A stretch of 64,000 bases of DNA from Mucilaginibacter geliditolerans (GCF_014200495.1 NZ_JACHBY010000001.1:124001-188000); one strand, 5' to 3'. Positions 10,142 to 19,028 are shown, counted from the first letter of the stretch. Translations and numbers: made by a program. The notes: generated by a model from the sequence alone, not told the origin.

Positions 10142-10942
10142 TTAAACTTTCCTGAATTCTTTAGGCAGATAGCCTGTAATAGCTTTAAACGTGCGGGTAA
10201 AGTGAGCCTGGTCGGCAAAGCCACAAGTATAAGCAACCTCAGTTAGCGGGAGTGAGGTGCCTTTAATTAAGGCAAGCGCCTTATCTACCTTAATCTGCTT
10301 AATATAATTGCCTAAGGTTGATGAAAAATACAAAGGAAAATAGCGTGATATGGTAACCGGGTGAACGCCTAGCCTAATTGAGAGATCGTCCAGTTGGAAA
10401 GGTTTGTCCCATTCGTCATTTAATATTTCCTTTAAACGGAATGCCCATAATGGTACGGTACTATATTTTTTTATCCCGGCAGGATGGATGGGGTTAAAAA
10501 GTTCATACAGCAGCAGCTCAGCGGATGCCTGTGAGTGGCTGCCGATGTCATCAAGCTCATGATATAGTTTTAACAGCGTGAATTTAGCAGGCAATGTTTG
10601 CGGGTCGCGACTACTTAATTGATCTGCAAGTGTGGTGCTGTGTTCAAGTAAATTGGTATGCAGATCGAGATTGATCTTACGGGTACCGGGAGCATATTTA
10701 TTACAGCGGTGTACTACGCCTGCCGGTATAAACTTCAGGTCGCCGGGAGTTCTCTTGAATTGTTTGCCCGATAGGTCTTCCTCATAAGTGCCGGATAGTA
10801 ATAGGCTGATGCTGGCGTTTTCGTGTGCATGCCAATCTTCAAACCCGGCATTGTGTTCATAAGTGGTTAATGCCACCTTTGAACCGTTTACCGGTTTTAC
10901 CAGGTGGTTATAGCCTAAAAATGATTGTTGAAGATTCGCCAT
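10142..10942 (-). CDS. AraC-family transcriptional regulator
   Basis: About 266 residues. The N-terminal half is a cupin-like sensing domain (HAHENASISLLLSGTYEEDL, LKFIPAGVVHRCN) and the C-terminal 100 residues carry two helix-turn-helix motifs (PFQLDDLSIRLGVHPVTISRYF; LPLTEVAYTCGFADQAHFTRTFKAITGYLPKEFRK). The ATG at 10942 (MANLQQSF) is preferred; an upstream TTG at 10957 would add only five residues. It is divergent from the RRM gene. The ligand is unknown. The cupin-like front end fits a small-molecule or sugar sensor. Confidence 0.88.
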   Translation of the reverse strand: MANLQQSFLGYNHLVKPVNGSKVALTTYEHNAGFEDWHAHENASISLLLSGTYEEDLSGKQFKRTPGDLKFIPAGVVHRCNKYAPGTRKINLDLHTNLLEHSTTLADQLSSRDPQTLPAKFTLLKLYHELDDIGSHSQASAELLLYELFNPIHPAGIKKYSTVPLWAFRLKEILNDEWDKPFQLDDLSIRLGVHPVTISRYFPLYFSSTLGNYIKQIKVDKALALIKGTSLPLTEVAYTCGFADQAHFTRTFKAITGYLPKEFRKV

Positions 10943-11077
10943 TATATTTAAATGCAACTTACGAATATTCTTCTTTCATAAATTGCGATATTTATAAAAA
11001 GATATATTTTACTTTAAATCTAATTCTGAAATTTGATAAAATAATTTCCATCTTTGTATTGTAACAAACAAATCACA

Positions 11078-11383
11078 ATGACTAAATTATTTGTCGTGGG
11101 TTTCCCGCGCGATATGGACAAAACCGAACTCCTGGAGCTATTCAGCCTCCACGGGCTTGTTGATCTTGTTACCGTGATTACTGATAAGGAAACAGATGTA
11201 AGCCTCGGCTATGGCTTTATTCATATGAATGATGAAGCAGGCGCACGTAGGGCCATTGCCGCGCTTGACGGCGCTGAAATTGATGACAGGAAGATAAGTG
11301 TACGCGTAGCGGATAACAAAAATGCTCCCGCAGCACCAACTCCGCCTCCTGTGAAAAAGAAAAGGCCAAGAAAGACATATTAA
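11078..11383 (+). CDS. RRM-domain RNA-binding protein
   Basis: 101 residues with a single RNA recognition motif: RNP2 is KLFVVGFP near the start and RNP1 is GYGFIHM, followed by a proline/lysine-rich tail ending PPPVKKKRPRKTY. Short RRM proteins of this kind (Rbp-like) occur in Bacteroidota and cyanobacteria and bind RNA, often cold-regulated or affecting mRNA stability; the target here is unknown. The ATG at 11078 starts the RRM directly; an upstream TTG at 11054 is unlikely. A CATCTTTG sequence at 11049-11056 resembles the Bacteroidota -7 element. Confidence 0.9.
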   Translation: MTKLFVVGFPRDMDKTELLELFSLHGLVDLVTVITDKETDVSLGYGFIHMNDEAGARRAIAALDGAEIDDRKISVRVADNKNAPAAPTPPPVKKKRPRKTY

Positions 11384-11386
11384 AGC

Positions 11387-13255
11387 TTATAGGAAAGAAT
11401 ATTCCCAGGCACTTTTATAAGCCCCCAAACTTTCTGCATAATTTACCATATCTGCATAGAAAGGCAACCTTGTTAAGGTAGAGCTGTCACCAATAACTAC
11501 CAGCTTTTTCTTTGCTCTCGTCATTGCCACATTCATTCTGCGAATATCCGAAAGGAAACCGATCTCACCGTCGCTGTTACTCCTTGTCATGCTGATCAAC
11601 ACCATGTCGCGTTCCTGTCCCTGGAAACTATCAATAGTGTTTACAGAAATATAATCCAGAAACGGTAACAATGCCGGTGTATTTGTCAACTGTTCTTTTA
11701 GCAGCCTGATCTGTTCCCGGTAAGGAGATATTATGGCGATAGTCGGGAAAGGATCAATCCCGGTAACAAATGTTTCAAGATATTTAAACAGAAATGCTGC
11801 TTCTTCGGGATTGGCAACGCTTGTGCCTATTGGTTTCTTTTCAAAACCACAACCGGCAGTATCGATAAAATTTAAAGGTGAATCGCCCTCAAATAATAAT
11901 CGCGAAGCAACTGATGCATGCGCCTTTAATTCGTTATTATAAAATACTTTTGATGAATAGCCCATGATCGCCTCATTCATCCGGTATTGCTCATTCAATA
12001 AAACAACGGCTTCGGGATATAAGGCTACACATTTTTCTAAAAGAGTAGTGTTTAATCCGTTTTTAGCTGCGGTAGCAGATTTTATGGTAGGCGGTAATTG
12101 ACAATGGTCACCGGCAAGTATAACCTTTTGCGACTTTAATATAGGTATCCAGCAGGCAGGTTCCAGTGCTTGCCCGGCTTCGTCAATTACTACGGTGTTA
12201 AATTTTTGTGCTTTTATAGTCCAGTTATTGGCGCCCGCTAACGTAGCAGTGATCACTTGTGCTTTACTTACCAGGTCATCAATAATAAACTGCTCAGTTT
12301 TGGCAACTTCCTTCATGATCTTGTGCGCTTCATCAAACAAGGCCTTGCGTTGGTCGCGTTCGGCTTTGCCAAAATTGCGCTTATACTTATGCGCCATGTT
12401 CTTATATTCCGAAGCCTGCTTTTTAAGCTTTTTGCTCTCCTTCATATAGCTGTGCTCCGCCATCTGGCTATCCAGTGTTAGTGACATCAGCCTATCAGAT
12501 ACCCTTGCCGGGTTACCGATGCGTAATACATTCAACCCTTCCTGAGCCAGTTTTTCACTCAGCAGGTCAACCGCGGTATTACTTGGGGCGACTACCAGTA
12601 CTTGTTCATTTGCTGCCATTAGTTTAATAGCCTGTACCAAAGTGGTGGTTTTACCAGTACCCGGCGGCCCGTGAACTATCGCCAGGTCATGTGCAGCAAT
12701 GATTTTTCTTACCGCTGCCTGCTGGCTAGTATTTAATCCGTTTAAAGGAAGAGTAGTTTCAGGAGCAAAAAGAGGTGCTTTAAGGCCGGTTAATACCTGT
12801 ATCCGGCGGTCTTCGGGCATGGAAGCGGCTAATTTCAAAGTCGCATTCATATCGTCATAGCTGTTATCATCAAACAATAGCTCAACGCCCAGTTTGCCAT
12901 CCCGACTCCAGTCGGGCAGTTCTTCAGTAAAGAGATTGATCTTTAGCCTGTCGCCACCCTGGTAGGAGATAACGCCTTCAACACGGTCGTTTTTTGGGTC
13001 ATGGTTTGAGAAAAGCACTGCAGGACTACCAAAACGCAATTGATGCGCGATATCCTGGTGTGCTCTTCGCTCAATTTCTACGTTCAGATAATCGCCTCTG
13101 CTGGGTTCAGTACCTGTTATTGAAATGGGATACCAGCATAAACCTGCAGCCCTGCGGTCAGTTACTGATGTGGATGTTGTAAGCTTCAAATAAGCTTCAC
13201 GATCTTCGGTACGTTCAATTTTTAGCAGATCCTGCAGCTTTTTGAAATAGTCCAT
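11387..13255 (-). CDS. Superfamily 1B DNA/RNA helicase (IGHMBP2/Upf1-like)
   Basis: 622 residues. Walker A is VHGPPGTGKTTTL (K202), Walker B is VVIDEAGQAL, and later motifs include AGDHCQLPPT (motif III), LLNEQYRMNEAI (motif IV region), VNTIDSFQGQERDMVLISMTRSN (motif V) and RRMNVAMTRAKKKLVV (motif VI). This is the AAA_11/AAA_12 architecture of UvrD-like Upf1/IGHMBP2 helicases, which move 5' to 3' on nucleic acid. The N-terminal 170 residues form the beta-barrel-like stalk region. It ends 3 nt from the convergent RRM gene stop. The biological substrate is not known. Confidence 0.92.
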   Translation of the reverse strand: MDYFKKLQDLLKIERTEDREAYLKLTTSTSVTDRRAAGLCWYPISITGTEPSRGDYLNVEIERRAHQDIAHQLRFGSPAVLFSNHDPKNDRVEGVISYQGGDRLKINLFTEELPDWSRDGKLGVELLFDDNSYDDMNATLKLAASMPEDRRIQVLTGLKAPLFAPETTLPLNGLNTSQQAAVRKIIAAHDLAIVHGPPGTGKTTTLVQAIKLMAANEQVLVVAPSNTAVDLLSEKLAQEGLNVLRIGNPARVSDRLMSLTLDSQMAEHSYMKESKKLKKQASEYKNMAHKYKRNFGKAERDQRKALFDEAHKIMKEVAKTEQFIIDDLVSKAQVITATLAGANNWTIKAQKFNTVVIDEAGQALEPACWIPILKSQKVILAGDHCQLPPTIKSATAAKNGLNTTLLEKCVALYPEAVVLLNEQYRMNEAIMGYSSKVFYNNELKAHASVASRLLFEGDSPLNFIDTAGCGFEKKPIGTSVANPEEAAFLFKYLETFVTGIDPFPTIAIISPYREQIRLLKEQLTNTPALLPFLDYISVNTIDSFQGQERDMVLISMTRSNSDGEIGFLSDIRRMNVAMTRAKKKLVVIGDSSTLTRLPFYADMVNYAESLGAYKSAWEYSFL

Positions 13256-13277
13256 CGGCCAAAGGTAATCATAAGCC

Positions 13278-13285
13278 TATCTTTG
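13278..13285 (+). promoter_or_regulatory. Bacteroidota -7 promoter element TATCTTTG
   Basis: Exact match to TAnnTTTG, 21 nt ahead of the DUF92 start codon. No good -33 TTG is seen about 20 nt upstream, so support is partial. Confidence 0.5.
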
Positions 13286-13306
13286 TTGTAAGTCCACACT
13301 AAACTT

Positions 13307-13960
13307 ATGACCTATATTTTATTATTTATTGCTGCCGCGCTTAGTTATTTTCTTCGCAAACTTACGCTTACAGGGGCTATCACAGGGTGGGTAGTTGCCT
13401 CGTTAATTTATACAGGCGCTGGTTATGAGGGTATAAGTTTGCTGGCGGCTTTTTTTATACTGGCCTCATTGGCAACTAAAGGAAAAGGCTCAAAAAGAAC
13501 ATCCGGGCAAGTATTAGCCAATGGGGGAGTAGCCGCTATTTTAGGATTATGTGCCTGTATATGGCCGCAAAATCAAACCTTGTTTCAATTGATGATGGCA
13601 GGCAGTCTGGCATCGGCTACTGCTGATACGTTATCATCGGAGCTTGGAACGGTTTATGGGAAAAGATTCATCAATATCATCACTTTAAAAAATGATGAAC
13701 GTGGACTTGATGGTGTAATCAGCATAGAGGGCACGCTGATCGGACTGACAGGAGCTGCAATTATTGCAATAATCTATTGTTTATTCAATAGTTGGGGCAT
13801 ACAGCTCTTTTATATAATGGCAGCAGGTTTTATTGGCAATATTATTGATTCTGTGCTGGGGGCGACGCTTGAACGTAAAAATTTTATAGATAATAATGTG
13901 GTGAATTTTTTAAATACTGCCGTCGGCGCATTAATCTGTTTACTGTTATTTAGTTTATAA
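13307..13960 (+). CDS. DUF92-family integral membrane protein
   Basis: 217 residues, almost wholly hydrophobic with six or so membrane helices. GSLASATADTLSSELGT and TLKNDERGLDGVISIEGTLIGL match the DUF92 (TIGR00297) family. A eukaryotic member (VTE6) is a phytyl-phosphate kinase, and archaeal/bacterial members are thought to act on prenyl phosphates; function in Bacteroidota is unproven. It is divergent from the helicase gene and preceded by a TATCTTTG element. Confidence 0.85.
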   Translation: MTYILLFIAAALSYFLRKLTLTGAITGWVVASLIYTGAGYEGISLLAAFFILASLATKGKGSKRTSGQVLANGGVAAILGLCACIWPQNQTLFQLMMAGSLASATADTLSSELGTVYGKRFINIITLKNDERGLDGVISIEGTLIGLTGAAIIAIIYCLFNSWGIQLFYIMAAGFIGNIIDSVLGATLERKNFIDNNVVNFLNTAVGALICLLLFSL

Positions 13961-14012
13961 AAACGGAAACTAATTAGCTAAAGTCCTGTTATCTGATTAA
14001 AAAAGTAGCCAT

Positions 14013-14201
14013 ATGCGATCAGATAATATTGACCTTGTTGATCCGGATGAGGATTATATCACCGAAGAGGAAGATTTTGATGCAGAAGAGAAAAACGATC
14101 TGCACGAAATACAAGTTGATGATGACATTAATGAACCTAATGCTGAAGAGACTGATTTGGATGCCGAATGGATAACTGGGGATGACGAAGAAGATGAATA
14201 A
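14013..14201 (+). CDS. Small highly acidic hypothetical protein
   Basis: 62 residues, roughly half Asp or Glu, with no membrane segment or recognised domain (IDLVDPDEDYITEEEDFD...). It starts 52 nt after the DUF92 gene. Similar tiny acidic ORFs are often annotated in Sphingobacteriaceae without a function. Coding status is likely but rests on composition and an open frame only. Confidence 0.55.
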   Translation: MRSDNIDLVDPDEDYITEEEDFDAEEKNDLHEIQVDDDINEPNAEETDLDAEWITGDDEEDE

Positions 14202-14212
14202 GCTCGATTATA

Positions 14213-14449
14213 TCAGGCGTCCTGGTTGATTCTGAAACCGCTCCCAAAAATAGAATCTTTATTTGTTTCTTGTTGTTTTGCTTTTTCTCCGGCCACGGCG
14301 CTATCCCTGCTAACTAGCTTGTTGTAGTATATTTTTGAGATAGCCCTTGAGCGCTTAAATGTTTGATCGGTAAAAATTGATACCAATATATCAAGGAAAT
14401 AAACGTATGGCCATAATATAGTTGCCTTTAATTTTGTCATATCAAACAT
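14213..14449 (-). CDS. Small hypothetical protein with one hydrophobic segment
   Basis: From the ATG at 14449 the product is 78 residues (MFDMTKLKATILWPYVYFLD...). It has one hydrophobic stretch near the N-terminus and a polar, lysine-rich remainder. A longer frame to 14509 would need a TTG start. No family recognised. It converges with the acidic protein (11 nt between stops). Confidence 0.45.
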   Translation of the reverse strand: MFDMTKLKATILWPYVYFLDILVSIFTDQTFKRSRAISKIYYNKLVSRDSAVAGEKAKQQETNKDSIFGSGFRINQDA

Positions 14450-14715
14450 TGGTTTGGCTTTGTAAATATAACTAATAAGAAAAGCATTTGTTATATTATT
14501 AATTAACAATGCGTGATTTGATTTTAGGTTGTATGATAAATTAACATTATAAGGTATGTTTATTTATTGTATAACGGTGTAAATTAATGATATATGAAGT
14601 GTTAAAAGCTTTAAAATCAATTTAAATTATAATAACTATAAAAAATCACATTTGTATATATTAGGCAATTGTTTATATCTTTAAAGGAAATGATTTACCT
14701 ATCACCTGTATACGA

Positions 14716-14961
14716 ATGCATCCTAGTGAAATAACATTCATGCGAAAATATTGCACCGATGATGAATGTTTACCTCTGACAAACCGGATTAAACAAAGTA
14801 CTGCTCCTCAGGATGTTTATGAGCCTGTTCAAATGTATTTTAACCTCAATAAGGCCGGGACATTTACCGTCAAAGTAAAATATAAAATAAACGGAAAGTT
14901 ACATGAATCTGTAGCCTATGTTAACCGGTTTGGTAACGTGGTGCATCTGGAGCATGTTTGA
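14716..14961 (+). CDS. Small hypothetical protein
   Basis: 81 residues with two cysteines near the start (YCTDDECL) and a beta-rich C-terminal half (TFTVKVKYKINGKLHESVAYVNRFGNVVHLEHV). No domain recognised. It is preceded by about 200 AT-rich bases containing no other feature I can name. Confidence 0.55.
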   Translation: MHPSEITFMRKYCTDDECLPLTNRIKQSTAPQDVYEPVQMYFNLNKAGTFTVKVKYKINGKLHESVAYVNRFGNVVHLEHV

Positions 14962-15064
14962 TGTGTAACAGACTTTAGCCCTTAGGTAGGGCTGGATCTT
15001 TAAAAAAGAGTTAGCCATTTTCTATCACCTTAAAGGTAATCCTTAAATTTTTTTCATAAAAAAA

Positions 15065-15095
15065 TTGCGTAGTTATTTAACTACGCATATATTTG
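15065..15095 (+). promoter_or_regulatory. Promoter of the arsR-type operon (TTG - 20 nt - TATATTTG)
   Basis: TATATTTG at 15088-15095 is an exact TAnnTTTG element and TTG at 15065-15067 lies 20 nt upstream, the expected Bacteroidota -33/-7 spacing. Transcription should begin near 15101, leaving a short leader before the ATG at 15114. Confidence 0.7.
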
Positions 15096-15110
15096 TAGTC
15101 AAATAGCTAC
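15067..15110. promoter_or_regulatory. Two palindromic operators for the ArsR-type repressor
   Basis: GTAGTTATTTAACTAC (15069-15084) and GTAGTCAAATAGCTAC (15095-15110) share the palindrome GTAGTYAWWTARCTAC. Their centres are 26 bp apart. The first lies in the promoter spacer and the second covers the -7 edge and start of transcription, as expected for autorepression by the downstream ArsR protein. Binding itself is inferred. Confidence 0.7.
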
Positions 15111-15113
15111 ATA

Positions 15114-15437
15114 ATGAATTTAAGACGAGACGTATTCCAGGCTATAGCAGACCCGACAAGGAGGGCTATACTGCTGTTGGTAGCTTCGCAGGCCCTAACT
15201 GCCGGTGCAATAGCAGCTAACTTTGATACAGCAAGGCCCACAGTTTCAAAACACCTGCAAATACTCACCGAGTGCGAATTACTTGAACAAAAACAAACCG
15301 GTAGGGAAATTTACTATCACATTAATGCAAAAAACATGAAACAAGTAGCCGACTTTATTGAGCCATTCCGCAAAATGTGGGACGAGAGATTTAATAAATT
15401 GGAAGATATAATGAAAGCATACCAATCAAAAAAATAA
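15114..15437 (+). CDS. ArsR-family winged-helix repressor
   Basis: 107 residues: [68 protein letters not shown] is the classic ArsR/SmtB winged helix. No metal-binding CxC motif is present, so it belongs to the non-metal ArsR branch that is typically paired with SRPBCC (AHSA1) proteins. It heads a four-gene operon (gaps 6, 6 and 0 nt) and is probably autoregulated through the two operators in its promoter. Confidence 0.93.
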   Translation: MNLRRDVFQAIADPTRRAILLLVASQALTAGAIAANFDTARPTVSKHLQILTECELLEQKQTGREIYYHINAKNMKQVADFIEPFRKMWDERFNKLEDIMKAYQSKK

Positions 15438-15443
15438 ACCACT

Positions 15444-15911
15444 ATGGAACAAAAAACAAAAGTTAATGCCGAAGATGGCAAACAGGATCTGGTGATCACA
15501 AGGGAATTTGATCTGCCGGTAGAATTGCTTTTCAAAGCGTATACAGAGCCTGAATTTGTTGAGCAATGGATGGGTACCAAAGTGCTGAAGCTTGAAAGTA
15601 AAAAGCATGGCAGTTATCAATTTGAAACAAGCGATGGCAAAGGGAACGTTGCGTTTAAGGCCAGCGGAGTAATTCATGAGTTTAGCCCGAACAAAAAGAT
15701 CACAAAAACATTTGAAATGGAAGATATGCCTTTTGGTGTTCAACTGGAGGTTTATGAATTTGAACGGCTTTCCGCAGGCACAAGTAAACTCAGTATGCAT
15801 GTAATATATGAATCGGTTGTACAAAGAGACCAGGTGCTGAAGTTACCTTTTGCTCAAGGCATAAATATGGCACATAACCGGATACAAGACATCATAAGCA
15901 AATTAAAATAA
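15444..15911 (+). CDS. SRPBCC / AHSA1-like ligand-binding protein
   Basis: 155 residues with the START-like fold seen in Aha1 C-terminal homologues: LVITREFDLPVELLFKAYTEPEFVEQWMG near the start and a final helix (QGINMAHNRIQDIISKLK). The family binds hydrophobic ligands in a deep cavity; no catalytic residues are defined. It directly follows the ArsR gene, a pairing very common in bacteria, where the SRPBCC protein may handle or sense the inducing compound. Confidence 0.9.
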   Translation: MEQKTKVNAEDGKQDLVITREFDLPVELLFKAYTEPEFVEQWMGTKVLKLESKKHGSYQFETSDGKGNVAFKASGVIHEFSPNKKITKTFEMEDMPFGVQLEVYEFERLSAGTSKLSMHVIYESVVQRDQVLKLPFAQGINMAHNRIQDIISKLK

Positions 15912-15917
15912 TACACC

Positions 15918-16304
15918 ATGACAAAGAGAAATATAATTATCTATTGGGTTGCCACAGGTTTACTGGCTTTTGGTATGCTGGTAAGTGGCTTGCAGCAAAT
16001 ATTTCATACAAAAGAGATGACAGGCATGGTTGTTCATTTGGGGTATCCACCTTATTTTATGAATATACTTGGCATTTGGAAAATTCTTGGAGTTATAGCT
16101 ATTTTAATTCCGGGGTTTAAACTAATTAAGGAATGGGCCTATGCAGGTTTCTTTTTTGCTATGACAGGGGCACTGGTTTCACATCTGGCAATCGGTGATG
16201 ATGGTTTAAAAGAAATTATCGGGCCATTTATGCAAACTGTTTTTATTATTTTGTCATGGTATTTCAGGCCTGTGGGTAGAAAAATTATTTCGGTTAATCA
16301 ATAA
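15918..16304 (+). CDS. DoxX-like family membrane protein
   Basis: 128 residues with four membrane helices. GLQQIFHTKEMTGMVVHLGYPPYFMNILGIWKILGVIAILIPGF matches the DoxX-like (DoxX_2) family of small quinone-associated or unknown-function membrane proteins. Third in the ArsR operon; its stop is followed immediately by the next start codon, so translational coupling is likely. Confidence 0.88.
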   Translation: MTKRNIIIYWVATGLLAFGMLVSGLQQIFHTKEMTGMVVHLGYPPYFMNILGIWKILGVIAILIPGFKLIKEWAYAGFFFAMTGALVSHLAIGDDGLKEIIGPFMQTVFIILSWYFRPVGRKIISVNQ

Positions 16305-16892
16305 ATGTATAGTATGAACCCTAAAGTTGATTTTTATTTTAACAAAGCCAAAAAGTGGCAGGAAGAATTGGAACAATTGCGATTGATCGCTCTTGATTGT
16401 GGTCTGGACGAAGAATTGAAGTGGGGCTGCCCTTGTTACACGTTTCAGAAAAGTAACATTGTATTGATACATGCTTTTAAAGAATACTGCGCGTTCCTGT
16501 TTTTTAAAGGAGCCTTGTTAAATGATGCTGAGGGGATTATGATCCAGCAAACAGAGAATGTGCAGGCCGCGCGCCAGATTCGGTTTACTAGTCTTCGGGA
16601 AATTATGGAGATGACGTCTACTTTGAAAGCCTATATTCATGAGGCTATTGAAGTTGAAAAAGCAGGCTTAAAAGTGGAGTTAAAAACGACCACAGAATTT
16701 AAAATGGCTGAAGAATTTCAATATAAATTAGATAAGATCCCTGCACTAAAAGCTGCTTTTGAAGCCTTAACACCTGGACGGCAAAGAGGATATTTATTGT
16801 ATTTTTCCTCAGCCAAACAATCTAAAACCCGGGAGGAGCGGGTTGAGAAATTTATACCGCAAATTCTGGATGGGAAGGGGTTGGATGATTAG
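16305..16892 (+). CDS. YdeI-like protein (DUF1801 plus OmdA domain)
   Basis: 195 residues. The N-terminal part (FYFNKAKKWQEELEQLRLIALDCGLDEELKWGCPCYTF) is the DUF1801 YdhG/SufE-like domain and the C-terminal 60 residues (ALTPGRQRGYLLYFSSAKQSKTREERVEKFIPQIL) match bacteriocin-protection/OmdA type repeats. Function is not established; proteins of this kind accompany ArsR-SRPBCC operons. ATG at 16305 abuts the previous stop; an alternative ATG at 16314 is equally possible. Confidence 0.85.
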   Translation: MYSMNPKVDFYFNKAKKWQEELEQLRLIALDCGLDEELKWGCPCYTFQKSNIVLIHAFKEYCAFLFFKGALLNDAEGIMIQQTENVQAARQIRFTSLREIMEMTSTLKAYIHEAIEVEKAGLKVELKTTTEFKMAEEFQYKLDKIPALKAAFEALTPGRQRGYLLYFSSAKQSKTREERVEKFIPQILDGKGLDD

Positions 16893-16908
16893 GTGATAAA
16901 AGCGTTTT

Positions 16909-17565
16909 TTAATTAACGTTAACATATTTTTTTCTCCTGGAAACATTTATCATAAAACAGATTGTGATCAATGTCCCTAAAATAGATGGGATAAACTGGC
17001 TATAAGGTTGATATTGTGGGAAAACTGTTCCTGAAAAAGCAGATAATAAACCGCCGAAAGCACCCACCATTTTTAAGATATGTTCATATATCCATAGGTT
17101 TGCATATGTTTTGGTTGGTATAAAATATCTTCCAAGATCATACACAATCATCAAAAATAAATAGCCAACTGTGCTATAAACAATTACCGGAGACCAGATC
17201 ATTCCAATGGATTTAAAATAATAAAGGAAATATGATACGGATATTAAGGATAACAGACATATACCGAGGTCAATAAACTTAGGGACATTCGACTTTGCTT
17301 TTATGACCCGGTATCCGGAAAATGCCAAATAACCACTCAATACTGTTATGACCAACAGGAAGGTATTTCTTCCGAATACAAACACCCCAATTAATCCGGT
17401 TATAATAACAATAGACATCAGGATCAGGAATAATCGCCCGGTTAACCTGTGTAACTTTCTTCCCTTACTTGCAATAATTGCTATTAAACCAACAACTAAT
17501 GCTAATGAACCTGCTGCGACATGTATCGCAATATTAATTTTATGAACAACTGTTAAACTTTCCAT
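16909..17565 (-). CDS. DUF2306-like multi-pass membrane protein
   Basis: 218 residues from the ATG at 17565 (MESLTVVHKINIAIHV). Seven or so membrane helices with conserved His residues in the first two (HKINIAIHVAAGSLALVVG; KGRKLHRLTGRLFL), which suits the DUF2306 predicted membrane family. The frame remains open upstream, but that extension overlaps the AraC gene end and lacks family sequence. It lies 76 nt downstream of the membrane AraC gene on the same strand and could be its target; this is inference. Confidence 0.7.
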   Translation of the reverse strand: MESLTVVHKINIAIHVAAGSLALVVGLIAIIASKGRKLHRLTGRLFLILMSIVIITGLIGVFVFGRNTFLLVITVLSGYLAFSGYRVIKAKSNVPKFIDLGICLLSLISVSYFLYYFKSIGMIWSPVIVYSTVGYLFLMIVYDLGRYFIPTKTYANLWIYEHILKMVGAFGGLLSAFSGTVFPQYQPYSQFIPSILGTLITICFMINVSRRKKYVNVN

Positions 17566-17641
17566 TGTTTGTTTTTTATCAAAGGAAAATCTAAAATAGA
17601 TTGCAATCGTCCGAAAAGGTAGGGAAGGACCTATAAATTTA

Positions 17642-18787
17642 TTAGCTAACAGCCTTTCGATATTGCAAGGGTGTTTGGCCCGTAGTTTCTTTAAAAATTT
17701 TGTTGAAGGAAGACTTTGAACGAAAACCCGAATCGTAGGCAATTCCCAATATCGAATAAGCGGACAATGCGGGGTCTTTAAATTTATCCTTTACTGCCTC
17801 TACCCGGTAACCGTTTATGAAATTAAAAAAATTAGACCGGGATTTTTGATTGATAACTTGTGAAAGCTGGTTTGCGGTAATCCCTAAATCACCTGCAAGC
17901 ATAGCCAGGCTCAGGTCTTCTTTCAAGAATGGCTTCTCTTCATCCATGTGAAGTTTTAACCGGATAAAAATTTGATCTGCCTTTTCATCGCTCAGCCCCG
18001 AATTTTTATAGTTTGCTGCTATGATGTCTTCTTCATTAGTATCTACCTGAAGTGATATACCATTGTTAAATACTGCATCCTGATGCAGGCCGCAGAACCC
18101 AATAAAAAAAACATAGATAGTAAGGATGGCCCCAACAACTGCAAAAAGATCCGGGTAACCTACAAGTCCGTAACTAACCCCATACCTGATAAATAGAAAT
18201 AGCCCGGCGAAAAGAATAAGCAGCGAAACAACAATCCATTTTAGCCAGTTCAGGTTTATTTTTTCGGTATAGGAATAATTATCCGGCAGTCTTTTTTGGT
18301 GCCGCAAAAGTACAAGAAAGCTTAAAACAGTGTAGTATCCGGGAATAATTGCTAATAAAGCAGTTAAGGAATACTTAACCCCCGAATTTAAGGTACTACT
18401 AAAATGTGGGAATCCATCCTTCAAAAACAGGTCGCCAACTTTAGTGTAATGAAGAAAAAAAGTTATGCAATTAAAAAATAGGAATGGAAGTAAATAGATC
18501 GATATATTTCTCCATTTAAAATCGTACCCAAAAGATAATGAACTAATATAGAAATAAAGCACCGGAGAATTAATCAAAGGCAGAGAGAAACCTAACAGTT
18601 GTAAGTAGTCTGGAAAAATGGGATTGGCAGATAGGTTATCGTAATAAAACCCTAGTTGCAGTGAAATAATCCCCATCCATACCATTAATATTCGGTCGCT
18701 ATCCGAATTTCTCAGCTTACTCCTCAAAAGAAGAATGAAAAATAAGCCATTTATAGCACCGGTAAATATTATGGATCTAAGCAGCAT
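17642..18787 (-). CDS. AraC-family regulator with N-terminal membrane domain
   Basis: 381 residues. Residues 1-230 contain about seven hydrophobic helices; the C-terminal 110 residues carry the AraC domain (LSLAMLAGDLGITANQLSQVINQKSRSNFFNFINGYRVEAVKDKF ... YDSGFRSKSSFNKIFKETTGQTPLQYRK in two helix-turn-helix units). Such membrane-tethered AraC proteins are frequent in Bacteroidota and presumably sense something at the membrane. The DUF2306-like gene follows on the same strand. Confidence 0.9.
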   Translation of the reverse strand: MLLRSIIFTGAINGLFFILLLRSKLRNSDSDRILMVWMGIISLQLGFYYDNLSANPIFPDYLQLLGFSLPLINSPVLYFYISSLSFGYDFKWRNISIYLLPFLFFNCITFFLHYTKVGDLFLKDGFPHFSSTLNSGVKYSLTALLAIIPGYYTVLSFLVLLRHQKRLPDNYSYTEKINLNWLKWIVVSLLILFAGLFLFIRYGVSYGLVGYPDLFAVVGAILTIYVFFIGFCGLHQDAVFNNGISLQVDTNEEDIIAANYKNSGLSDEKADQIFIRLKLHMDEEKPFLKEDLSLAMLAGDLGITANQLSQVINQKSRSNFFNFINGYRVEAVKDKFKDPALSAYSILGIAYDSGFRSKSSFNKIFKETTGQTPLQYRKAVS

Positions 18788-18859
18788 TTATTTCAAAAAT
18801 CCAAATTAGCCAAAATAAGCTTGCAATTTTTGGTCATATTATAAATATCGATATAAAAA

Positions 18860-18893
18860 CAAAAGCCCGACACAGACAAGCATCAGGCTTTTG
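18860..18893. terminator. Hairpin CAAAAGCC...GGCTTTTG (repeat family copy)
   Basis: An 8-bp perfect stem (18860-18867 with 18886-18893), extended inward by GA/TC after one C-A mismatch. The same AAAGCCCGA...TCAGGCTTT core recurs in the hairpin next to tRNA-Leu at 24991-25018. It can act as a terminator between the AraC gene start region and the foreign reductase. Confidence 0.55.
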
Positions 18894-18923
18894 TACCAAC
18901 AGCGGGGAGTTAATCGAACACAT
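18894..18923 (-). repeat. Degenerate tRNA 3'-end-like sequence
   Basis: Directly after the hairpin, the plus strand reads GTACCAACAGCGGGGAG then TTAATCGAAC. The intact tRNA-Leu locus has the same order: hairpin, then GTACTCAGAGCGGGAATCGAAC. The copy cannot form a T-arm, so it is read as a decayed tRNA end or attachment-site scar. The assignment is tentative. Confidence 0.35.
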
Positions 18924-19028
18924 TATTCAAATGGTCACAAAACACCCTTCGTTTTGTCACGATTGCCCCTTGCGCATGCACCTCGTCCGTTTTAACTTCG
19001 TATAACCATTAAACTAATAACAAACAAA

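Noticed and set aside
10142..10957. AraC start at 10957 (TTG)
   Set aside because: An ATG at 10942 begins a normal cupin-AraC protein; the TTG adds five residues without support.
17566..17742. 59-residue N-terminal extension of the DUF2306-like gene
   Set aside because: It overlaps the AraC coding end and has no hydrophobic or family sequence; the ATG at 17565 starts the membrane domain.
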